From positions 37,604 through 101,603 of the forward strand of contig JAEESN010000009.1 of NCBI GenBank assembly GCA_016286365.1: a DNA stretch of 64,000 bases, read 5' to 3'. The DNA comes from Treponema sp. Its GTDB lineage: Bacteria > Spirochaetota > Spirochaetia > Treponematales > Treponemataceae. The translations under genes and the position numbers were made by a program. The notes below the pieces were generated by a model. It did no database searches and had not been told where the DNA came from. It was given only the letters and a program-made list of their open reading frames with translations. Of the stretch, positions 1-8,230 are shown one piece after another (the stretch's first letter is position 1; every line of letters begins with the position of its first letter).

Positions 1-1
1 A

Positions 2-940
2 AATATAAATGTAGAAATTCCTCTTGGAACTTTTACCTGTATTACGGGTGTAAGCGGATCTGGAAAATCAACTTTGATGAGCGACATTCTTTATCCTGCC
101 GTAAGCAATAAAATCATGAGGACTGATTACCCTGTTGGTGAATGCGACGGTGTAGAAGGAATTGAAGGTGTAGACAAGGTAATCAATATTGACCAGTCCC
201 CGATCGGGCGTTCTCCAAGAAGTAATCCTGCAACTTATGTCGGGGTTTTTGATGCAATCCGCGATTTATATGCAAGTCTTCCCGAAAGTAAGGCAAGAGG
301 CTATCAGAAAGGAAGATTCAGTTTTAACGTAAAGGGCGGCCGATGCGAAAACTGTCAGGGGGCTGGCGAAATTGTAATCGAAATGAATTTTTTACCTGAT
401 GTATTTATTCAGTGCGAAGTCTGTAACGGAAAGCGCTTTAATCACGAAACCCTCGAAGTAGAATATAAGGGAAAAAATATCAACGATGTATTGAATATGT
501 CCATAGACGAAGCGTGCGACTTTTTCCAGAGCATTCCTCACATTTATAGAAAGATTGCAACATTGCAGTCAGTTGGACTTGGATATATCCAGCTTGGACA
601 GAATGCGCTTACCTTGTCTGGCGGAGAAGCACAGCGTGTAAAACTTGCAAACGAACTTGCACGTCCTGCAACAAGTAAAACACTCTATATCCTTGATGAA
701 CCTACTACAGGACTTCATTTTGCAGATGTAAAACTTTTGATGAAGGTTATCCAGCGGCTTGTAGATAACGGAAACACAGTTGTAATGATTGAACACAACC
801 TTGATGTTATTAAACAGGCGGATTATATAATAGACTTAGGACCAGAAGGTGGAACAAGGGGTGGAACTCTTGTAGCAAGCGGAACTCCGGAACAGATTGC
901 AGAATGTAAGAAAAGCTATACCGGACAGTTTTTAAAATAA
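2..940 (+). CDS. uvrA: UvrA, excinuclease ABC subunit A (C-terminal part, 5' end outside window)
   Basis: DNA-damage recognition ATPase of nucleotide excision repair; it loads UvrB at lesions. The reading frame is open from base 2, so the gene begins upstream and only the second ABC module is present. It starts just before the second Walker A (G-V-S-G-S-G-K-S-T, nt 47-73), continues with the four-cysteine zinc finger (CENC...CEVC, about nt 343-440), then the ABC signature [12 protein letters not shown] (about nt 616-651), Walker B with LDEPTTGLH (about nt 690-717) and the H-loop IEHNL. No frameshift is seen. The next gene starts within a few bases of the stop, suggesting cotranscription; I recall uvrA next to the LptD homologue in T. 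pallidum as well, which supports the assignment. Identification is secure. Confidence 0.97.
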   Translation, partial: NINVEIPLGTFTCITGVSGSGKSTLMSDILYPAVSNKIMRTDYPVGECDGVEGIEGVDKVINIDQSPIGRSPRSNPATYVGVFDAIRDLYASLPESKARGYQKGRFSFNVKGGRCENCQGAGEIVIEMNFLPDVFIQCEVCNGKRFNHETLEVEYKGKNINDVLNMSIDEACDFFQSIPHIYRKIATLQSVGLGYIQLGQNALTLSGGEAQRVKLANELARPATSKTLYILDEPTTGLHFADVKLLMKVIQRLVDNGNTVVMIEHNLDVIKQADYIIDLGPEGGTRGGTLVASGTPEQIAECKKSYTGQFLK

Positions 941-945
941 AGGTG

Positions 946-3900
946 ATGATGGATAGTCGGAAAAAAAGAATACATTTTTCTTTCTCATTAAAAAAACTCA
1001 TCACGCTCATTGTGTCTTTAAGTTTTTGTCTTGTGCCTCTTACAGCCCAGGAAAGCGATGCTCAAAATCAGAGCGGGCAGGATCAGAAAAATACACAAAG
1101 CTCATCTTCGGGATCAGAAGAAGTTACAACCATAACAATCCGTAATGCAAGGCAGACAGATTACCAGAAAGATGAAGAAAGCGGGAACGATACGATTATC
1201 CTAGAAGGAGCAGTAGAACTTACGGTAACAAAGGGAACTACTGTTTCGGAAATTAAGGCAGAGAGGGTAACTTACGACAGAAAAACCCAGATGCTTTATG
1301 CAAGCGGAAACGTAGAAATTACAACAAAGAATGATTCAGCGGGAGGTGGAGAGGTAACAAAAGCTTCTTCACTCATAATGAATACTTCTACACTAGAAGG
1401 TGTTTTCGACGACGGACACGTAATTCAGACTCAGAGCGATGCAATCAATCTTCCTTCGGGCTCTACGCTTGTAGTTTTTTCAGATGTATTCAGTAAAAGC
1501 GAAAACAATACAATCGTATTTAAAGATTCAAGCCTTACCTTCTGTGATGATCCTAATCCCCACTGGCACATAGATGCTTCAAGAACCTGGCTTTTACCAG
1601 GCGGTGAGTTTGCTTTTTTTAATGCGCTTTTGTATGTTGGTCCAATTCCCGTAATGTATTTCCCGGCCTTTTATTACCCTAAAGATGAACTTGTATTTAA
1701 TCCGGTGTTCGGATACAGACAGAGGGAAGGATATTTTTTCCAGACTACGACATATCTTTTTGGAAGAAAACCTTTGGATAATTCATCATCATCTTCTTCT
1801 GATTCTTCCAACTCTGTAACGGAATCTGCAAAAGGTCTTTACAATTTTATGAAGCCTTCGAGCCTTAAAGAACAGGAATTACAGGGGCTTGTCCTTCACA
1901 ACCTGGATAAGGATTTTAAAGGCGATACATCAAAATATGTTAAATTTGAAGCTGATGCATATTCAAACCTCGGATTTTTCATTGGATTTGAAGGAAACGT
2001 AATTCCACAGAAATTGAATGTTTTTTCGAGCATGTCCTATAATCTTTCTCTTGCCTTCAGTAATACAATTTTTAATCAGTCGGGTGTTTATAATTCAATT
2101 TCTTCGGCCGGTGAAAAATACTGGGACAAATCTAATTTTATGGGACTTTCTCTTCCGTTCCGCTATAAGGCAAAAATCGATTTTACAATAACAAAGCCTT
2201 TTACAATTTCTGTTTCGCTTCCACTATATTCAGATCCATACTATGCGTACGATTTTGAAAACCGTGGGGAAACAATGGACTGGCTTTCTTATCTTATGAG
2301 CGGACAGGATACCTCAGAAATAAATATCACAGAAATCTCATCCCTTGTGTGGAAATTAAATTTAGCTCATAACTTTACAATTCCTCTTTTATTAAATCCA
2401 TATATTTCGAGTGCGTCTTTTAATTTTAATTCTTCGATAAATATTTCATCAACTTCGAATACATCTCTTTCTTCTGATTCTCGTTCTTCTAATGGAGATG
2501 GATGGCAGTATTCTTCTCCGGAAAGAAAGATTTATTATCCTTCTGTTGTTACTCCCGTAAATCTTACGATGAATATGGGTGGAACACTTTTTGAGTGGCC
2601 CCGTCCTGTAAAAAGGGTAGAAACAGAAAATTATGAAATACCTCTTGTAAAGCCGGAAGATATTTTTGGTAAAGAAGAAGTTAAGACAGAAGATAGTACA
2701 GCCACAGAACAAACTGAACACAAAGATGAAAAAAAGGATGATAAAAGCGAAGTAAAAAAGGATGAACTTGAATTAACATTTACAGAGCTTCCATCAAATC
2801 CTCTTACAACATATATTCCTGATTCATTTAATTATAAACTTTCATATACATTTAATCCGACAGTTGTATTCCAGATTAATTATGATGAATCGAGTATTTC
2901 GGCTCTGGATGGATTTAAGTGGAGCAGCATGAAATCTGATATGTATACTGTAAAAGCTCCTCTTGAGTTTACAAGCTATATGAATTATGCGGGAAGCTTT
3001 TTTACGATGAGCAATTATGTTCAGTATAATTCAATCTGGCAGGGACACCCCGAAACTAAGGGTTATACTTCCGAGGCGGATATCAACAATTTAAAAAATG
3101 CCGATTACAATGCAGAAGCTCAGACTATAACAAACAGAAACGTAATCTCTTTAAAACCACTTGTTTATCTTAAAGATTTCCGTGACAGTGGAATTTCCTG
3201 GAATACGACATTCAAGCTGTTAAGGAAAAAATATAACGGCGATGTTGATAATCCCCAGTGGGAATACTATGGCCTTGATTTTACCGATGAAGAGTCTGTA
3301 ACAGAAAACCTTTTAAATCTTACCTTTGCTTCATCCCAGGACGACAACAGATTCTCCCAGAGATTTGTTTTAAGTTCAACAATTTCTCCACAGCTTCCTA
3401 AAATCACAGGAAGTCTTAACCTTGTTTTCCCTTATGTAAACTTTAATATGAGCATGGGCTTTCAGCAGAAGAGTAAGCAGGATTCACAGTGGGTAAAAAA
3501 TCCTTTAGAACAGTCTATGGAAGTTTCTCTTTTTGATTCAAAACTGCGTCTTACACAGAGCTTCAGCTATAATCTTGAAGAAACCCATGTGGAAAGCCTT
3601 AAATTCGGCGCTTCGTATAATAATTTATCTTTGTCTTACATGATGCTTCACACTTATGCATACGAATTCGACGATGTAAATCACACAGGATGGATTGCAG
3701 ATACTTCAAAGAGCTTTATCCCGTACAGCCTGTCTCTTTCTTATAATTATTCACCAAAGACTTTTTATAAGTGGTTCAACAGGATTTCGGTAGCTCCGGT
3801 TTTAAGCACATCGGTTGTTGCAGATCTGGTACGACCTACAAACAGTTATTTCCTTTTTACTCCTGGAATCACATTTAAAATCAATAACTTTTTGAATATC

Positions 3901-4266
3901 ACATTCTCGGCAACTTCAAAGAACACGGTTTTATACAGATACTTCCAGACAATGCTCGGACACGAAGGAAGAATTCCAGGAGAAGATAATATTTTCTTAG
4001 ATCTTTTTGATTCATTCAGATTCGACAATGAAGAATTAAGAAAGGCTTCGGGCTTTAAATTAAAATCATTAAATCTTACTTTAACACATGAGCTTCACGA
4101 CTGGGATTTTAGCATGGCATTGAAGTTTGAACCACGCCTTGTAACAGAAAACGGCAGAAAGTATTATGATTATAATCCGTATTTTACACTTGGAATTACA
4201 TGGCGACCAATGGAAAGCATGAAAACAAAGATTACCGACGAATATGGTACAATTAAACTTGAATAG
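946..4266 (+). CDS. lptD: LptD/OstA-like outer-membrane assembly protein
   Basis: Large exported protein, about 1,106 residues. After a basic, hydrophobic signal peptide (about residues 1-35, ending near LTAQ) comes a Ser/Gln-rich linker and an OstA/LptA-like beta-jellyroll segment (about 45-130, with ILEGAVELTV and LYASGNVEITT). The LptD core follows, with the typical phrase GPIPVMYFPAFYYP near residue 232, and then a long aromatic/Ser/Thr-alternating region expected to form the beta-barrel. In Gram-negatives LptD inserts LPS into the outer leaflet; several treponemes lack classical LPS, so the cargo here is uncertain. Two low-complexity stretches stand out: a serine run near residue 285 and a Glu/Lys/Asp-rich insert around 585-615. 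Start choice: a GTG at 943 is also in frame, but ATG 946 or 949 sits better behind the AAAGG at 939-943. Confidence 0.85.
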   Translation: MMDSRKKRIHFSFSLKKLITLIVSLSFCLVPLTAQESDAQNQSGQDQKNTQSSSSGSEEVTTITIRNARQTDYQKDEESGNDTIILEGAVELTVTKGTTVSEIKAERVTYDRKTQMLYASGNVEITTKNDSAGGGEVTKASSLIMNTSTLEGVFDDGHVIQTQSDAINLPSGSTLVVFSDVFSKSENNTIVFKDSSLTFCDDPNPHWHIDASRTWLLPGGEFAFFNALLYVGPIPVMYFPAFYYPKDELVFNPVFGYRQREGYFFQTTTYLFGRKPLDNSSSSSSDSSNSVTESAKGLYNFMKPSSLKEQELQGLVLHNLDKDFKGDTSKYVKFEADAYSNLGFFIGFEGNVIPQKLNVFSSMSYNLSLAFSNTIFNQSGVYNSISSAGEKYWDKSNFMGLSLPFRYKAKIDFTITKPFTISVSLPLYSDPYYAYDFENRGETMDWLSYLMSGQDTSEINITEISSLVWKLNLAHNFTIPLLLNPYISSASFNFNSSINISSTSNTSLSSDSRSSNGDGWQYSSPERKIYYPSVVTPVNLTMNMGGTLFEWPRPVKRVETENYEIPLVKPEDIFGKEEVKTEDSTATEQTEHKDEKKDDKSEVKKDELELTFTELPSNPLTTYIPDSFNYKLSYTFNPTVVFQINYDESSISALDGFKWSSMKSDMYTVKAPLEFTSYMNYAGSFFTMSNYVQYNSIWQGHPETKGYTSEADINNLKNADYNAEAQTITNRNVISLKPLVYLKDFRDSGISWNTTFKLLRKKYNGDVDNPQWEYYGLDFTDEESVTENLLNLTFASSQDDNRFSQRFVLSSTISPQLPKITGSLNLVFPYVNFNMSMGFQQKSKQDSQWVKNPLEQSMEVSLFDSKLRLTQSFSYNLEETHVESLKFGASYNNLSLSYMMLHTYAYEFDDVNHTGWIADTSKSFIPYSLSLSYNYSPKTFYKWFNRISVAPVLSTSVVADLVRPTNSYFLFTPGITFKINNFLNITFSATSKNTVLYRYFQTMLGHEGRIPGEDNIFLDLFDSFRFDNEELRKASGFKLKSLNLTLTHELHDWDFSMALKFEPRLVTENGRKYYDYNPYFTLGITWRPMESMKTKITDEYGTIKLE

Positions 4267-4323
4267 CTTTTTGGTCTTTCAAAATACGTATAAATAGGAT
4301 ATCATAGAATAAAAGGGGATTAA

Positions 4324-5259
4324 TTGAGCGAATATACAATAGTTGTTCCGGATAACAGTATTCTTGCATGTGTATGCGGAACGAATGACAGTAACTTAAA
4401 ACTTATAGAAGATAATCTTGGCCTTAATGTTTATACTAAAGGAAACGAGCTTTCAATCGAAACCGAAGACCCTTATCTGTGCCAGAAATTTCAGTTCATT
4501 ATTGACCGCATTGTAGACGAAGTAAACGACGGCGGAAAAAACACAGAAGATATAGTCATTTCGGTATTAAACACTCAGCGTAAAGTAAATTCTCAGGAAG
4601 TAGCTATCAATGTCCCTGGCGGATATAAAAAGATTTATCCTCGCACACAGAATCAGGCGGAATATATAAATCTTTTGCAGACTAAGGATATGGTTTTCTG
4701 TACGGGAAGTGCCGGAAGTGGAAAAACTTATCTTGCAGTGGCAGAAGCTTTGAGCGAAGTTCTTTCTCATAAAAAAAATAAAATCATAATTTCGCGGCCT
4801 GTTGTAGAAGCGGGAGAAAGTCTTGGATTTTTGCCCGGAGACCTTGAGCAGAAAATAGATCCTTATTTAAGACCGTTGCGTGATGCTATGGAATCCATTA
4901 TCCCGATGGAAACTATACGTAAACTCACAGAATCTGGTATAATAGAAGTAGCACCTCTTGCTTATATGAGGGGACGAACTCTTAATAATGCCGTGATAAT
5001 TCTGGATGAAGCCCAGAATACAACCTGTTCGCAGATGAAGATGTTTTTAACAAGAATGGGTGATAATTCAAAGGTGTTTATTACAGGAGATCCGACCCAG
5101 GTGGATTTACCGGCTAAAAAGAGTTCGGGATTAATTCATTCAGTAAGAATATTGAATAGAATAGAAGATATAGGTTTTATGGAACTTACGGCAGAGGATG
5201 TTGTAAGAAACAGACTTGTGAAAAAAATTGTAAAGGCATATGAAAATGAAGAAGACTGA
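4324..5259 (+). CDS. phoH: PhoH-like ATPase (YbeZ type)
   Basis: Cytosolic P-loop ATPase of the PhoH/YbeZ family, linked in other bacteria to RNA processing and ribosome maturation together with YbeY, which lies two genes downstream. The protein is 311 residues, near the family norm. The N-terminal ~95 residues resemble the KH-like extension of YbeZ; the ATPase core has Walker A G-S-A-G-S-G-K-T (about 129-136) and Walker B/DEAQ-like VIILDEAQN (about 225-233), plus the sensor phrase FITGDPTQ. The start is TTG at 4324, chosen because AAAGGGG lies just upstream (4311-4318) and no in-frame ATG precedes the conserved region. The 3' end overlaps the following gene by 20 bases. Family identification is secure; the cellular role is inferred from the family. 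Confidence 0.93.
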   Translation: MSEYTIVVPDNSILACVCGTNDSNLKLIEDNLGLNVYTKGNELSIETEDPYLCQKFQFIIDRIVDEVNDGGKNTEDIVISVLNTQRKVNSQEVAINVPGGYKKIYPRTQNQAEYINLLQTKDMVFCTGSAGSGKTYLAVAEALSEVLSHKKNKIIISRPVVEAGESLGFLPGDLEQKIDPYLRPLRDAMESIIPMETIRKLTESGIIEVAPLAYMRGRTLNNAVIILDEAQNTTCSQMKMFLTRMGDNSKVFITGDPTQVDLPAKKSSGLIHSVRILNRIEDIGFMELTAEDVVRNRLVKKIVKAYENEED

Positions 5260-6961
5260 ATTTAAATCGGGTGTTTTATCGACTTTTTTCGAAAACACAG
5301 GAAACTACATCAAATTAAAATATCCTTTTTTAATCCTCTTTGTACTGGGCTTTCTTTCTGTCTGCGCAGTAACTTTAGTAAAGGTAAGCACATCTGAATC
5401 TGTTGCGAGTTTTGCCTTAAATGATTTTGAAATAGGGCAGGTAGCAGACAGAGATATCATTGCTAATAAATCTCTTCCACCGGACGGAATGGATCCTGTT
5501 GCAATACAGAAGGGAGAAAGAATCATCCACAAGGGCTTTGTGATTACAGAAGAAGCGTATGCAAAGCTTAAAAAGATGTCTGTGTCTCCTATTTATATTG
5601 ATTACAGGTCTTTTGCAAACATCATTCTTTTCCTCTTCCTTGTTGCTGTTGCGTGGTATTTATTGTATTCATTCCTTCCGTTCAACAGAAAGATTAAGAT
5701 GCGGGAAGTAATCCTTCAGACTGTTTTCTTTTTAATCGTGTATTCTGCTACGGCATTCGGAAGTAAGGTACAGCTTTTTTCTACCCAGTATTCGCTTTGT
5801 ATCATAATTCCTGCAAGCCTCTGTGTAATGCTGGTAACAATCCTTTATGATGACCTTGCTGCAGTTTTATTTTCTGTAATCATGTCGATTGGAGTTCTTG
5901 TAGCTTCGGGCTGGCAGTTACCACCATTCTTATATACACTTGCAACTTCCTTGAGCTCGGTAGCAATCGTAAGAAAAATTGAACGCCGTATAGACTTGGT
6001 TCTTTCATCCATAATGCTTTCCATCTTTAATGCGGTCTACATGTTTGTTCTATTAGTAATCTTTAATGAATCATTAACAGACTGCGGATCTTTATTAATC
6101 GGTGTTATGTGTAATGCCTTCTTCTCGGGAATCATGACACTCGGTTTCCTTACTCCGCTTGAATATATTTTGAATTCATCATCTGTTTTCCGCCTTATGG
6201 ATTTGAGCGATTTAAATAATAATCCTCTTATGCAGAAGATGCTCGTTACTGCCAGTGGAACTTATAATCATTCGCTTATGGTAGCCCAGCTTTCCGAAAC
6301 TGCATGCCGCGAAATAAATGCAAACGCGCTCATTGCACGAGTCGGAGCATACTATCACGACATCGGAAAAATAGACCAGAGCGAATACTTTGTTGAAAAT
6401 CAGAAGGGAGAAAACAAACATGACGATATTAACCCGTCTCTTTCGGCTTCGGTAATCAAGAGTCATGTTAAAAAAGGTGTAGAGAAAGCACATCAGATGC
6501 ATCTTCCTCAGGCAATTATAGACATCATCTCTGAACACCACGGAAACAGTGTAATTTCATATTTTTATAACGAAGCAAAGGAAAAAGATCCTACTGTTTC
6601 TCCGGAAGATTTTTCATACCCTGGAAATCCTCCTTCTACAAGGGAATCTGCTGTTGTAATGCTTGCCGATACTGTTGAAGCTGCGTGCAGAACACTCGAA
6701 AATCCTTCTGTTACAAGACTCGAAAAATTCATCACTACACTCATAAATGCTAAGGTTGAACACGGTCAGCTTGATAACTGTGATTTGACCTTCCGCGATA
6801 TTTCTAAGATTAAAGAAGCTTTTGTTCAGATTCTTGCAGGATACTATCATTCAAGAATTGAATATCCGGATCAGAAAAACGAAGAGACAAAAGAAAAGAG
6901 CGAAAAAACGGAAAAAGGCTCTAAACAGGATAAAAAAGAATCATCAGATAAAAATGAATAA
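5240..6961 (+). CDS. pgpH: 7TM-HD family cyclic-di-AMP phosphodiesterase (PgpH/YqfF-like)
   Basis: Integral membrane hydrolase with a cytosolic HD domain. Residues ~25-45 form a first membrane helix, a short extracytoplasmic segment follows (~48-120), then a cluster of six or seven hydrophobic helices (~123-310) and the HD domain (~330-520). HD-type residues are visible: NHSLM, YYHDIGK (about residue 372), SEHHGNS and MLADTVEA. PgpH proteins degrade c-di-AMP; that activity is inferred from the family. At 573 residues it is shorter than the ~700-residue firmicute proteins because the extracytoplasmic sensor is much reduced. The C-terminus is a Lys/Glu-rich tail. ATG 5240 lies inside the phoH end; ATG 5246 is an equally plausible start. 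Gene overlaps on both sides indicate translational coupling with phoH and ybeY. Confidence 0.9.
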   Translation: MKMKKTEFKSGVLSTFFENTGNYIKLKYPFLILFVLGFLSVCAVTLVKVSTSESVASFALNDFEIGQVADRDIIANKSLPPDGMDPVAIQKGERIIHKGFVITEEAYAKLKKMSVSPIYIDYRSFANIILFLFLVAVAWYLLYSFLPFNRKIKMREVILQTVFFLIVYSATAFGSKVQLFSTQYSLCIIIPASLCVMLVTILYDDLAAVLFSVIMSIGVLVASGWQLPPFLYTLATSLSSVAIVRKIERRIDLVLSSIMLSIFNAVYMFVLLVIFNESLTDCGSLLIGVMCNAFFSGIMTLGFLTPLEYILNSSSVFRLMDLSDLNNNPLMQKMLVTASGTYNHSLMVAQLSETACREINANALIARVGAYYHDIGKIDQSEYFVENQKGENKHDDINPSLSASVIKSHVKKGVEKAHQMHLPQAIIDIISEHHGNSVISYFYNEAKEKDPTVSPEDFSYPGNPPSTRESAVVMLADTVEAACRTLENPSVTRLEKFITTLINAKVEHGQLDNCDLTFRDISKIKEAFVQILAGYYHSRIEYPDQKNEETKEKSEKTEKGSKQDKKESSDKNE

Positions 6962-7436
6962 AAAAAACAGGATATTTATAAGCGTACAGGAAGAAATAAA
7001 AGAACCCCTCTGGTTAGATAAGGTTGAGCCCTTTTTAGTAAAGGTTTTACAGATTCTTAAAATCAGGGGACAGGAGATTTCGCTTCTTTTCTGCAACGAT
7101 AAATATATTCAGGATTTGAATAAAACATATCGTAACATTGACAGCCCTACCGATGTTTTATCTTTTGAAGGCGATGAAGTTTACAAAGATGAAGAAGGTA
7201 AGTGGAAATGTGCCGGCGATATTGTAATCAGTCTTGATACGCTTCCGGTAAACTCAGAGTATTTTGAGGTTGATACGGATGCGGAATTAAAAAGACTTCT
7301 GGTTCACGGTGTTTTACATTTAAATGGATATGATCACGGGGAAGAACATATTCAAAAGGGAGTAAAACCGGAATGTAAGATGCTTAAAATTCAGGAAAAA
7401 ATACTTGAAAAACTAAAGGATGAAAAAATAATATAA
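6954..7436 (+). CDS. ybeY: YbeY, endoribonuclease / rRNA maturation factor
   Basis: Zinc-dependent factor needed for 16S rRNA 3'-end maturation and ribosome quality control. The protein is 160 residues, the usual size. The metal-binding signature H-G-V-L-H-L-N-G-Y-D-H with a further H five residues on (HGEEH) is intact near residues 118-133, and the family phrase S-P-T-D-V-L-S-F-E occurs upstream. I place the start at ATG 6954, giving MNKKNRIF; the frame stays open further upstream, but those codons are a Lys/Arg-rich shadow of the preceding gene. It overlaps the pgpH end by 8 bases, and its stop shares a base with the next start (TAATG at 7434-7438), so the cluster phoH-pgpH-ybeY-tlyC appears coupled. 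This order is a widespread bacterial arrangement. Confidence 0.95.
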   Translation: MNKKNRIFISVQEEIKEPLWLDKVEPFLVKVLQILKIRGQEISLLFCNDKYIQDLNKTYRNIDSPTDVLSFEGDEVYKDEEGKWKCAGDIVISLDTLPVNSEYFEVDTDAELKRLLVHGVLHLNGYDHGEEHIQKGVKPECKMLKIQEKILEKLKDEKII

Positions 7437-8230
7437 TGAGCATATTCAATCACAAAAAGAAAGAAAAACCTTCCTCCGATGAAGCGGATATAATACAACA
7501 GGAAATTTTAAACGAAGAAAAACAGGACATGATTCAGGGGGTAGAAGCCCTTTCGGAAACCTCGGTAAAAGAAGTAATGGTTCCTCGAATCGATGTTGAT
7601 TTTATTTCGAGCGACACCCCTAAAGATGAACTTTTTGCAAAAATCATAGCAAGCGGACATTCAAGATTCCCCGTTTATACAGATTCAATCGACAACGTTC
7701 AGGGAATTTTATATGTAAAAGACTTATTAAAAGTAATTTCTGAAAATGCAGAACCGGATCTTACAAAGATAATCCGTAAGCCTTATTTTGTTCCGGAAAG
7801 CAAAAGAATTGACTCTCTGCTCAGGGAATTCAAAAGACATCACCTTCACATTGCAATTGCAATCGATGAATACGGTGGAATTTCGGGCATTGTAACAATG
7901 GAAGATATTATCGAAGAGATTGTCGGAGATATTCAGGACGAATTCGATAAGGAAAGAGAAGATATCATCACGGTAAACGATAACCTCTGGCTTTGTGATG
8001 CGCGTGTAAACCTTGATGATTTGAACGAAATAATCGGATCTGACTTCCCTACAGAAGATTTTGACTCTTTAGGTGGTTTTGTATTTGATTTATTTGGCAA
8101 AGTACCTGTAAAATATGAGAAGGCAACATGGAATTCATATGACTTTATTGTGCAGGATATGGAAGGTCACAGAATTAATGTAATTAAAGTTATTCGGAAT
8201 ATAGAAGGTGGGAAAACTAATGAAGAATAA
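7436..8230 (+). CDS. tlyC: CBS-pair / CorC_HlyC domain protein (TlyC-like)
   Basis: Protein of 264 residues with two CBS motifs (about 60-180, including SGHSRFPVYTDSIDNVQGIL and AIDEYGGISGIVTMEDIIEEIVGDI in sequence) followed by a CorC_HlyC transporter-associated domain (about 190-262). It lacks the DUF21 membrane module, so it should be soluble or peripheral, like CorC/YbeX of E. coli and spirochaetal TlyC. Such proteins are annotated as hemolysin C or magnesium/cobalt efflux proteins; the haemolysin label is historical and I do not infer haemolysis. CBS pairs usually bind adenosine nucleotides. It starts on the ybeY stop (TAATG) and overlaps the next gene by 11 bases. YbeX-YbeY-YbeZ genes are commonly adjacent, so a ribosome-related role is also possible. 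Confidence 0.9.
   Translation: MSIFNHKKKEKPSSDEADIIQQEILNEEKQDMIQGVEALSETSVKEVMVPRIDVDFISSDTPKDELFAKIIASGHSRFPVYTDSIDNVQGILYVKDLLKVISENAEPDLTKIIRKPYFVPESKRIDSLLREFKRHHLHIAIAIDEYGGISGIVTMEDIIEEIVGDIQDEFDKEREDIITVNDNLWLCDARVNLDDLNEIIGSDFPTEDFDSLGGFVFDLFGKVPVKYEKATWNSYDFIVQDMEGHRINVIKVIRNIEGGKTNEE

Noticed and set aside
6822..6953. Extended N-terminus of ybeY
   Set aside because: The extra codons are Lys/Arg-rich shadow of the overlapping pgpH tail; the conserved YbeY start is ATG 6954.
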